The position numbers were made by a program, and so were the translations under genes. DNA of 21,892 nt from an uncultured Eubacterium sp. (GTDB lineage Bacteria; Bacillota; Clostridia; Peptostreptococcales; Anaerovoracaceae): the NCBI GenBank assembly GCA_937966095.1, contig CALCKF010000086.1, positions 1-21,892 on the forward strand, given 5' to 3'. A model generated the notes under the pieces. It was not told where the DNA came from, did not search any database, and was given only the letters and a program-made list of their open reading frames with translations. This document shows, piece by piece, positions 7,557-14,070 of the stretch (positions are counted from its first letter, which is position 1; each line of letters begins with the position of its first letter).

Positions 7557-8369
7557 ATATTTTACCGGTATTTCAATAACTGTCACATATTCTTCTGAAT
7601 TCCGCGTGTCAATATAGTCTATCGCATATGTCTCAATGATATCCCCCGTCATCACCAATCCTCTCTCATCGATAAAATCCATGAGTTCAATATATGCCCG
7701 TTCTATTCCTTCTGTTTCTCCTATATAACATTTTCTAAGATACATACCGGCGGGAATATGTTTTACCGACTTGTATGCAGGTTTTCCTATGCACATATTC
7801 CCTATGTGTTTCGTTCTTGCATAATTGCCTTCGCATATATCATGACAGCTTTTTATTCCTATAAAATCACCCATGTGCTGGAAATGGTTGCTATAAAGAA
7901 CATTGCTCAGCTTTCTTATTTTCACTTCATATTCATAATCGTTTTCGACAGCATCATCGACAATTACCGCATATCGGCCTTCTATCTCGACGAATTCTAT
8001 TTCTTCACTGAATTCTTTATTTTTGCTTTTCTCAAGATTATCTATATTATGCTTTATACGCTTTTCTATGTTTTTGAGCGCTTCGATACTTTCATTAAGC
8101 TTAACCAGCTGTTTTTCATAAAGCCTCAATGTCCCGACCACTGTACGTGTCTCGAACTGTTCCTTGATTTCCTCCAATGACATATCGAAATGCCTGAGGT
8201 ACTGAATAGCATCCAGAAAAAGAAAATCCTTGTAGCTGTAATATCGATATCCGTTCTTATCATTGATAAACGACGGCTTAAGCAAATCTATCCTATCATA
8301 ATATCTAAGCGTATGAGGCGAAATAAAATTCAGTTTTGCCATTTCTCCTATGGAATAATATTTTTTCAT
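7551..8369 (-). CDS. MerR-family regulator with GyrI-like effector domain (BmrR type)
   Basis: 272 aa. Residues 1-70 form a MerR winged helix-turn-helix (YYSIGEMAKL, then HTLRYYDRIDLLKPSFI and GYRYYSYKDF). A coiled-coil dimerisation helix spans about 75-120. The remainder (about 120-272) resembles the GyrI/effector-binding domain used by BmrR-like proteins to sense drugs or lipophilic cations. ATG 8369 has GGAG 9 nt upstream. It is divergent from an EamA transporter, with a MerR-type promoter between, so the likely role is ligand-dependent activation of that transporter and perhaps of itself. No metal-binding cysteine cluster is seen at the C-terminus, which argues against a metal sensor. Confidence 0.9.
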   Translation of the reverse strand: MKKYYSIGEMAKLNFISPHTLRYYDRIDLLKPSFINDKNGYRYYSYKDFLFLDAIQYLRHFDMSLEEIKEQFETRTVVGTLRLYEKQLVKLNESIEALKNIEKRIKHNIDNLEKSKNKEFSEEIEFVEIEGRYAVIVDDAVENDYEYEVKIRKLSNVLYSNHFQHMGDFIGIKSCHDICEGNYARTKHIGNMCIGKPAYKSVKHIPAGMYLRKCYIGETEGIERAYIELMDFIDERGLVMTGDIIETYAIDYIDTRNSEEYVTVIEIPVKYK

Positions 8370-8383
8370 TTTTTAAATCTCCG

Positions 8384-8414
8384 TTGACTTTAGAGCCGCT
8401 CTAAACTTTATACT
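8384..8414 (+). promoter_or_regulatory. MerR-type promoter with 19-bp spacer and dyad operator
   Basis: TTGACT (8384-8389), a spacer of exactly 19 bp, TATACT (8409-8414), reading toward the EamA gene. The spacer is filled by a perfect inverted repeat TTTAGAG-CCG-CTCTAAA (8389-8405). Over-long 19-bp spacers with the regulator's dyad inside are the hallmark of MerR-activated promoters, in which the protein twists the DNA to realign -35 and -10. The divergent MerR gene lies 15 bp away, so it is the obvious regulator. Confidence 0.9.
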
Positions 8415-8473
8415 TGATATTAAATCACAGTTTCATTTCAAAATCAAACTGCAATAACAGCAAAAGGAGGATA

Positions 8474-8494
8474 TAGCCGTATCAGTACCGGCTA
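8474..8494 (+). promoter_or_regulatory. Hairpin between Shine-Dalgarno and start codon of the EamA gene
   Basis: AGGAGG at 8465-8470 is 23 nt from the only plausible start, ATG 8494, much too far for normal initiation. The intervening RNA can fold: TAGCC (8474-8478) pairs with GGCTA (8490-8494), and GTA (8479-8481) pairs with TAC (8486-8488), leaving one bulged C and a TCAG loop. Folding would bring the ribosome site to within about 4 nt of the start. No in-frame ATG, GTG or TTG lies nearer to AGGAGG. Confidence 0.55.
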
Positions 8495-9423
8495 TGACAA
8501 AATTCATGAAGAGATATAAAGGCCAGCTTTATCTGCTTCTTGCCGCCGTTATATGGGGGTCTGCTTTCATATTCCAGAAGATGGGCATGGATCACATAGG
8601 GCCATTCACATTCGGGGTTTTTCGTTTTATACTGGGCTCTGTTGCTCTGCTTCCGGTCATCTGGATTTCAGACAGATTCAATGATCGCAAGCCTGCCGGA
8701 ACACATAATATATCCAGTACATGGAAAAACGGAGCTCTGATCGCAGGAGGTCTTCTGTGCGGTACAGCCAGCTTTGTTGCCGGATCACTGCAGCAGATCG
8801 GCATAGTATACACCACTGCAGGAAAGGCGGGCTTCATCACAAGCATGGACATTGTAATAGTCCCATTGCTTATGCTTGTGCTCAGGCAAAAGATCTCCAG
8901 GATAACATGGCTGGGTATTGCTGTGGCATTGATAGGATTATGGCTGCTTTCAATCACAGATGATTTTACCATCGCAAAGGGCGATGCTTTTGTCATGGGA
9001 TGTGCCGTGGCATATTCGGTACAGATCCTGCTGATCGATCATTACGCAGCAAGAGTGGATGTACTGAAACTGTCATTCCTGCAGTTCTTTGTCGCAGGGC
9101 TGCTCTCTGTTCCCGCAGCATTAATGACAGAAACGATCGAGCTCCAGGCAATAGCAGACTGCGCGGTACCTATACTTTACGTTGCACTTCTCGAGGTGAG
9201 TATCGCGTTTACTCTCCAGATAGTCGGACAAAAATACACTTCCGCTGCAAGTGCAGCTCTTATAATGAGTATGGAATCTGTTTTCGCAGCCTTATGCGGA
9301 GCGCTGTTCCTTCATGAAACCATGTCGGGACGTGAGCTTGCCGGCTGTATGATCATGTTCGCTGCCTTTATCATAACCCAGATACCGGACATCAGAAGCA
9401 GTTCCCCCAGAAGTGAAATATAA
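8494..9423 (+). CDS. EamA-family DMT transporter controlled by the divergent MerR protein
   Basis: A 309-aa, ten-helix membrane protein with two EamA repeats. The first opens LYLLLAAVIWGSAFIFQKMG; the second ends with SAALIMSMESVFAALCGALFLHETMSG, the classical C-terminal EamA motif with its Glu-containing segment. It is only distantly like the EamA gene at 5157-6047, so this is not a recent duplication. It is probably an exporter of the compound sensed by the adjacent BmrR-like regulator; this is inference from the shared MerR promoter. The start is ATG 8494, or ATG 8506 with a poorer context. The ribosome site is unusually distant and separated by a hairpin. The gene ends directly at the -35 of the next promoter. 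Confidence 0.9.
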   Translation: MTKFMKRYKGQLYLLLAAVIWGSAFIFQKMGMDHIGPFTFGVFRFILGSVALLPVIWISDRFNDRKPAGTHNISSTWKNGALIAGGLLCGTASFVAGSLQQIGIVYTTAGKAGFITSMDIVIVPLLMLVLRQKISRITWLGIAVALIGLWLLSITDDFTIAKGDAFVMGCAVAYSVQILLIDHYAARVDVLKLSFLQFFVAGLLSVPAALMTETIELQAIADCAVPILYVALLEVSIAFTLQIVGQKYTSAASAALIMSMESVFAALCGALFLHETMSGRELAGCMIMFAAFIITQIPDIRSSSPRSEI

Positions 9424-9453
9424 TTGACTAAATGCCTGTATACTGTTTAAAAT
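9424..9453 (+). promoter_or_regulatory. Promoter of the two-component system
   Basis: TTGACT (9424-9429) begins right after the stop of the EamA gene. An 18-bp spacer leads to TAAAAT (9448-9453). TATACTGTTTAAAATA (9439-9454) is identical to the block in the but promoter. Transcription would start about 35 nt before the response-regulator ATG. Confidence 0.6.
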
Positions 9454-9494
9454 ACATATATCGGATATATTATTTGGGAACAGGTGATTTAACA

Positions 9495-10205
9495 ATGGAC
9501 AAACTAACAAAACGTATCCTTATCGCAGACGATGATAAAGATATCCTCAATGTATTGAACATACTTCTTACAGGAGAAGGCTATGATGTCATTACAGCAA
9601 GCAATGGCCAGGAGGCACTCGCACTGGCAGACAGCAGTATCGATCTGTACATTCTGGATGTGGACATGCCCGTTATGTCAGGTTTTGCGGCAAGCGCTGA
9701 AATAAGAAAGAGACACTACGCTCCTATAATATTCCTTACAGCATACTCAGGAGATTCAGACAGATCAATGGGATTTTCCGCCGGAGCCGATGATTATATG
9801 GTAAAGCCTTTTTCCAACACGGAACTCCTGCTCAGGATAAAAGCTCTTCTGCGAAGAGCTAATGACTATTCCCTGTCATACAGCAGGGAAATTCAGTCCT
9901 CCACTGAGGCAGCGGAAATCAGATACAAGGATCTGGTCCTTGACAGAAACTCGCGATCTCTTTATAAGAATGGACAGCTCATCATGCTGACCTATACTGA
10001 GTTCAGCATATTGGAGCTTTTTCTTGAGCATAGAAAAAAAATATATTCTCTTGAAAACATTTATCAGAGTGTATGGGGTGAAGATGCAGTAGGAGACGGG
10101 ACCATAATGGTTCATATCAAAAATATAAGAAAAAAGCTGGATGATGATCCGAGGAATCCGGAATATATCAGAACCGCATGGGGAAAAGGTTACTATGTCG
10201 ACTAA
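9495..10205 (+). CDS. OmpR-family response regulator
   Basis: 236 aa. The receiver domain spans residues 7-122, with acidic pocket D12-D14, phospho-acceptor D55 (YILDVDMP), switch T82 and K104 (KPF), all intact. The OmpR-type winged-helix DNA-binding domain spans about 143-235 (YKDLVLDRNSRSLYKNGQ, then LTYTEFSILELFL, ending RTAWGKGYYVD). The start is ATG 9495, since a longer upstream reading would begin inside the promoter. It overlaps the kinase gene by 11 bp, so the two form a cognate pair. By family it is phosphorylated by the kinase and binds direct repeats. Tandem repeats at 11237-11256, downstream of the kinase gene, are a candidate target. Confidence 0.95.
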   Translation: MDKLTKRILIADDDKDILNVLNILLTGEGYDVITASNGQEALALADSSIDLYILDVDMPVMSGFAASAEIRKRHYAPIIFLTAYSGDSDRSMGFSAGADDYMVKPFSNTELLLRIKALLRRANDYSLSYSREIQSSTEAAEIRYKDLVLDRNSRSLYKNGQLIMLTYTEFSILELFLEHRKKIYSLENIYQSVWGEDAVGDGTIMVHIKNIRKKLDDDPRNPEYIRTAWGKGYYVD

Positions 10206-11241
10206 AAAGAAAAAAAGAATAGGAAGGCTTTCACTCACAATACTCAAATATCTGATACTCTGTGTGCTCATCGCTGTATTTGTCTTTATTTTTCTGTACT
10301 CCACTTCTGTTTCTATAGCGGATACATATATAATAAAACACGGCATTTCCGTAGATCATGATAAATACATCCTGCTCACACTATGGATACGTAATGTTTC
10401 CGTTCTGGCCTCAATGATAGTTTTCATCGCCCTGTTTCTCTTCATGCTGGGTCAGAAGCTTACATATCTTTTCACAATAATAGAGGGCGTGGATAAGCTT
10501 CGACAGAACAACATGGATTTTTACATCGAGCCTGAAGGTGATGATGAGCTCAGGGATCTGGCTGACAGCATAAATTTTCTGTCTGTTTCACAGCGCCAGC
10601 TGAACGAGAAGGAAAAAACGCTCAAAGATGAACGTGAAGCATGGGTACGTTCCATGTCACATGATATACGCACTCCTATTACCTCAATCCTGTCCTACTC
10701 GGAAATAATGGCATCTAAAACATCCCCGACCAGGGAGGAGATTTCCTCCTATATTTCTCTTGTCACTTCAAAGACCAGACAGATAAAGCATCTTTCAGAC
10801 AGGCTTATGAACAGCTCAGACGGAGTATGGCAGGAAGTGGGAGATATCAGGCTGCTGCTGGAACAGCTGGCAGTGGAATGGCAGCTGATACTTGAGGATA
10901 AAATCCCATGCCGTATAGATATGTCAGCATGCGGTTCTTTTACCGGTATAGCGGATATCCATTCTTTAAAACGAATATTTGACAATCTCGCTTCAAATGT
11001 AGAAAAATATGCCGACAGGAGTTTTCCTGCCGAGCTGATGATATCCAGCGACAAGTCCAAAGTAACGATAATACAGAAAAATCGTGTAAAACGATCCGGC
11101 GAAACTCATTGTGACAGCCACAATATCGGACTTGATAATATAAAAAACATCGCGGAACAATACAACGGACATACCGACATTTCCTTTGATGACAGCACTT
11201 TTGAAATTTCAGTAACATTATATTTTAAGCATAATCTTTAG
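10195..11241 (+). CDS. Sensor histidine kinase
   Basis: 348 aa. Two membrane helices (about 15-36 and 66-88) flank a short extracytoplasmic loop of roughly 30 residues, followed by a HAMP-like linker. The HisKA dimerisation segment carries the phospho-acceptor H156 in MSHDIRTPITSILSYSEIM. The ATPase domain keeps the N-box (DNLASNVEKYA, N264/N268), but the D-box is degenerate: VTIIQKN (290-296) stands where DxGxG is expected. The G2 box is reduced to NIGLDNIKNI (310-319). Such degenerate boxes occur in small-loop Firmicute kinases, so it may still be active. The small loop suggests sensing in the membrane or through a partner. ATG 10195 has AAAGG 7 nt upstream and overlaps the regulator by 11 bp. 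Confidence 0.93.
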   Translation: MSTKKKKRIGRLSLTILKYLILCVLIAVFVFIFLYSTSVSIADTYIIKHGISVDHDKYILLTLWIRNVSVLASMIVFIALFLFMLGQKLTYLFTIIEGVDKLRQNNMDFYIEPEGDDELRDLADSINFLSVSQRQLNEKEKTLKDEREAWVRSMSHDIRTPITSILSYSEIMASKTSPTREEISSYISLVTSKTRQIKHLSDRLMNSSDGVWQEVGDIRLLLEQLAVEWQLILEDKIPCRIDMSACGSFTGIADIHSLKRIFDNLASNVEKYADRSFPAELMISSDKSKVTIIQKNRVKRSGETHCDSHNIGLDNIKNIAEQYNGHTDISFDDSTFEISVTLYFKHNL

Positions 11242-11290
11242 AATTCTTCAGAATTCCATATAAAATTTATTCAGAATATATTGTTATACT
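11237..11290 (+). promoter_or_regulatory. Tandem repeats and weak promoter upstream of the small membrane gene
   Basis: TTTAGAATTC and TTCAGAATTC follow each other directly (11237-11256), a 10-bp period. A third TTCAGAAT lies at 11270-11277. TATACT (11285-11290) is a possible -10, and no good -35 lies 17 bp upstream. Helical-phase direct repeats before a promoter with a poor -35 fit activation by an OmpR-type regulator, and one is encoded just upstream. Confidence 0.45.
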
Positions 11291-11341
11291 CTGACTATAG
11301 TAAACAACCAAGAAAATTTAAATTGAAAAGGAGAAAGAAAA

Positions 11342-11674
11342 ATGGCATTAGGAATTTTATTTATTTTGTTTATCGTTATGAGTGTAGTTAGTATTCTGGG
11401 TCTTCTGTTCATGTACATGACCAAAAACGAACAGATCAAAAAGAAATTATTTTATTTCATGGCTGTCTGGGGTATGCTGATTTCCGTCATAGGAGCTATA
11501 AGCCAGCCTTCGAATTTCCTCGCTGACAGAATAATATTCTGGGTGTTCGGATTCATCAGTCTTGCGGGCCTGCTGGTACATATAAAGGCATCCTCAAAAA
11601 CACAATACATGATCGCCTATATCTTTATAACTGTGTCAGTCATATTCAGTATACTTAAACTATATATCTTTTAA
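11342..11674 (+). CDS. Small four-helix membrane protein of unknown function
   Basis: 110 aa, almost entirely hydrophobic, with four likely membrane helices (about 4-27, 37-55, 61-82, 89-108). Short charged loops lie between (KNEQIKKK at 28-35, HIKASSKTQ around 80-88). The start is ATG 11342 with AAGGAG about 8 nt upstream. I do not recognise a named family. It follows the histidine kinase after 100 bp and is preceded by repeats that may bind the response regulator, so it could be a target or an accessory sensor of the two-component system; this is inference. A very strong terminator follows. Confidence 0.8.
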   Translation: MALGILFILFIVMSVVSILGLLFMYMTKNEQIKKKLFYFMAVWGMLISVIGAISQPSNFLADRIIFWVFGFISLAGLLVHIKASSKTQYMIAYIFITVSVIFSILKLYIF

Positions 11675-11687
11675 TCCGGTTCCAATC

Positions 11688-11724
11688 AAAAACAGGTTCC
11701 TGCATTTTGCAGGAACCTGTTTTT
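11688..11724. terminator. Bidirectional intrinsic terminator
   Basis: Perfect 17-bp arms (11688-11704 and 11708-11724) with a three-base TTT loop. The arms begin AAAAACAGG and end CCTGTTTTT, so each strand has a stem followed by a T-run. It separates the plus-strand small membrane gene from the convergent surface-protein gene. Confidence 0.95.
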
Positions 11725-11747
11725 ACTGTGCATACATCATTGCTGTT

Positions 11748-12974
11748 TTATCTCATGCTCTCATTTTTTCTGGCCATCAACACCGCTGCGCCTCCTGCTG
11801 CACTCAATGCCAGCAGTATTATCAACGGAAGGACAAGACTTTCATCCCCGGTCTTTGGAACTGCCTGCTGAGCTTCGGGTACCGGCTTATTCCCGCCGTT
11901 GTCTGACGGCTTATCTCCCGGATCCTGCGGATCTGCAGGAATATCCGGCTTTGTCTTTGAAACTGTATATCCTGTTTCGTACGTTGTTTTCCAGCTGTAC
12001 TCCTGCACAGTCTTTGTAAAATAATACTTCGTTACCGTTTCTGCAGGTGTCGTATATGACAGTTCAAAGGAATATTTATCTCCCTTTGACACAGTCGAGT
12101 AACATCCGTAATCCATGTGGGATATCTTATCGGCAGAAACCACTTTTAAAGTATACGTCCCATTACCGTTGTTGACCATCGTATAATAGTCATAAAACTG
12201 CGTGCCAAATCCGGAGCATGTGCCCTTTAATGCAGCAAGGCTCTTATCTTTGGCTCGCAGAGCATCTGCAAGCAGCTCTGCTTCCTTATCGCTTATCGGC
12301 TCCGGTGTCCATATCACAAACCATGTCGACTGCTTTATGACAGCATAATCACCTGCACTGAAGGTATATTCCTTCTGTGATCGGTCTATCTTTGTGAAAG
12401 TCAGATCTCTGATTGCCGAAACATCTGTCCCCGGTATCGTTTTTTTCTCAGGCACTATATCTGTACAGCCCTGCTCTTCCAGCTCTTTTATCTTGGCTTC
12501 CATATCCCTGTCACGGTCAGCGGCTTTGATATATTCTGCCGATTTAAAGGTTTCTTTTTTTCCATCAACAACTGTTGAAGCAGATTCCACATCGGAAAAT
12601 TCCACTATGCGGAGCTCTGTGTTCTGATTCTCATCTTTGCCTTTTTCTTCCGTCAGTGCAGCTGATGCCGCTTCCTGTGTATCATAATCCCCATATCTGG
12701 TGGTAACAGGTTCGCCATCTGCTGTTTTTGTTTTATGCTCTGTGATGTCACTCCACGTAACGGTATAATCATATCCGTCATCGATATTCTCATACAAGGC
12801 ATCTACCTCCTGCTGCCAGGCTTCAGCTTCCGCTCTTGTATCGAATGTCCTCGTTTTACCTTCATCATTTCCGCCTGCCACGGCAAACACACCAGTCGTT
12901 GGCACAGCCAAAAGTGCGGTCAGGACCGCTGTAATCAGTGATATCCCCACTCTCTTTCCCATACCTTTTTTCAT
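11748..12974 (-). CDS. Secreted surface protein with VPKTG cell-wall sorting signal
   Basis: 408 aa. The N-terminal signal peptide has a positively charged start and hydrophobic core (about 8-27), with likely cleavage near residues 30-34. The C-terminus has a Pro-rich spacer (about 342-371), the sorting motif VPKTG (372-376, an LPXTG variant), a hydrophobic helix (380-400) and a charged tail RKNESMR. Sortase would attach it to the wall; no sortase gene is in the window. The middle is not a family I can name. It has two weakly similar segments, TFDTRAEAEAWQQE (43-56) and DYDTQEAASAALTEE (96-110), and three cysteines (170, 253, 291). ATG 12974 has AAAGGA 7 nt upstream. Adhesin or ligand-binding function is only a guess. 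Confidence 0.85.
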   Translation of the reverse strand: MKKGMGKRVGISLITAVLTALLAVPTTGVFAVAGGNDEGKTRTFDTRAEAEAWQQEVDALYENIDDGYDYTVTWSDITEHKTKTADGEPVTTRYGDYDTQEAASAALTEEKGKDENQNTELRIVEFSDVESASTVVDGKKETFKSAEYIKAADRDRDMEAKIKELEEQGCTDIVPEKKTIPGTDVSAIRDLTFTKIDRSQKEYTFSAGDYAVIKQSTWFVIWTPEPISDKEAELLADALRAKDKSLAALKGTCSGFGTQFYDYYTMVNNGNGTYTLKVVSADKISHMDYGCYSTVSKGDKYSFELSYTTPAETVTKYYFTKTVQEYSWKTTYETGYTVSKTKPDIPADPQDPGDKPSDNGGNKPVPEAQQAVPKTGDESLVLPLIILLALSAAGGAAVLMARKNESMR

Positions 12975-13011
12975 ATCCGTATCCTTTCTCTAATCCTCCT
13001 GATAGTTTTAA

Positions 13012-13035
13012 ACATATAATCTCTTAAATATATGT
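13012..13035. promoter_or_regulatory. Inverted repeat upstream of the surface-protein gene
   Basis: ACATATA (13012-13018) and TATATGT (13029-13035) are perfect arms 10 bp apart, about 40-60 bp before the surface-protein start. A second, imperfect repeat TTGCCTGA-A-TCAGACAA lies at 13052-13068. The spacing resembles a dimeric operator rather than a terminator, since no T-run follows on the minus strand. No confident -35 or -10 was found. Confidence 0.35.
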
Positions 13036-13114
13036 CTGACTACCGGTTTTATTGCCTGAATCAGACAATTTTATTCATACGGATATTTTTTTGTATTATT
13101 TATCACATTACTGT

Positions 13115-14062
13115 TTACAGCGCCAAAAGATTCTCCATATCTGAAGCATCCACCTTATATACCATTTTTGAATCTGCCAGTTTTATATAAATATATACTT
13201 CATCTCCATTCTCTATTTTATCTCCCATATAAAATTCCACCGTTTCCGTGGAGTCCGCTGAAACATCCTCATACTTTACCACTATCTCTTTTCTTGAGGA
13301 AGCGTCCAGACCGTATAGCGCCAGTTCATCCTCCCCGGCATTATAATCTACGCAATCGTCAAAATATATGGAGCCTACTTCTCCTGAATATATCTCACTC
13401 ATGCTTTCTTCCTCATCTTCGTCTTCATCTTTGTCCTCATCTTTCCCCGCTTCGTATTCAAGCAGTGTTTTTCCGTTCTCCGTCACAACGATGCTTTCAA
13501 AAATACTTTCGTATATCGATGGAAAAGTTTCATATTGGATCAGTGAATCCTCATCAAAAACCATTGCGTCTGTTATCGAACCTGCCACCGTATAAACCGT
13601 TTTGCTGTCATCTGCCGTTATATAATACTCTTCTCCTGTCATATCTCCTATTTTTATCTCGGTGATATTTCCGCTGTCATCTTCCATCGTTACTGTATAT
13701 TCCGGTGAGCCAAAGCCGTAATCTTCCTCGGCCCCTGTGCTGTCAAGTTTTCTCGTCCCGCTGACAGCCGTATACGTATCCAGTGCATTCTCAACGGTAC
13801 TTTGATTCAGCGGGAGTTCTCTGTCTCCGTCGTAGTACCATGTGCCATCTTCCTTGGAAAAGCTCAACTGCGAATCGCCGTCTGTATATGAAAGCCTGAT
13901 CATATCATCACTTTTCAGATCTGTTACCTGAAGCTCTGCAGCCTCTTCTTCAGCTTCCTTTTCTGCCTTCCAGTCCGAATACATGCTTACTGCCAGATAA
14001 ACTGTCAGCAGACATGCAGCTGTCACGGCAAGTATGATAAACTGTTTCTTTTTTGCAGCCAT
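13115..14062 (-). CDS. DUF4340 domain protein of a GldG-type ABC system
   Basis: 315 aa from ATG 14062, chosen because AGGTG is 5 nt upstream and it starts 8 nt after the GldG-like stop; GTG and ATG codons further up would overlap that gene. One N-terminal membrane helix (about residues 8-28) is followed by a large extracytoplasmic domain. Repeated beta-rich segments fit DUF4340 (DGTWYYDGDRELPLNQSTVE, then LYGLDASSRKEIVVKYED). DUF4340 proteins regularly accompany GldA/F/G-like ABC genes; their exact job is unknown. An odd acidic low-complexity stretch of Asp/Glu/Lys lies around residues 208-224. It is the last gene of the four-gene ABC operon. Confidence 0.88.
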   Translation of the reverse strand: MAAKKKQFIILAVTAACLLTVYLAVSMYSDWKAEKEAEEEAAELQVTDLKSDDMIRLSYTDGDSQLSFSKEDGTWYYDGDRELPLNQSTVENALDTYTAVSGTRKLDSTGAEEDYGFGSPEYTVTMEDDSGNITEIKIGDMTGEEYYITADDSKTVYTVAGSITDAMVFDEDSLIQYETFPSIYESIFESIVVTENGKTLLEYEAGKDEDKDEDEDEEESMSEIYSGEVGSIYFDDCVDYNAGEDELALYGLDASSRKEIVVKYEDVSADSTETVEFYMGDKIENGDEVYIYIKLADSKMVYKVDASDMENLLAL

Positions 14063-14070
14063 TTTATCAC

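Noticed and set aside
9432..9494. Longer N-terminus of the response regulator
   Set aside because: It would begin inside the promoter; receiver domains start close to the RILIADDD segment, which fits ATG 9495.
10141..10194. Longer N-terminus of the histidine kinase
   Set aside because: It would overlap the response regulator by 65 bp without a ribosome site, whereas ATG 10195 has AAAGG at good spacing.
13052..13068. TTGCCTGA-A-TCAGACAA as a terminator of the ABC operon
   Set aside because: The arms leave a one-base loop and no T-run follows on the minus strand; it looks more like a protein-binding dyad, if anything.
13168..13665. Plus-strand 165-codon frame opposite the DUF4340 gene
   Set aside because: It is antisense to acidic codon repeats that yield Leu/Ser/Pro-rich nonsense, and shows no family features.
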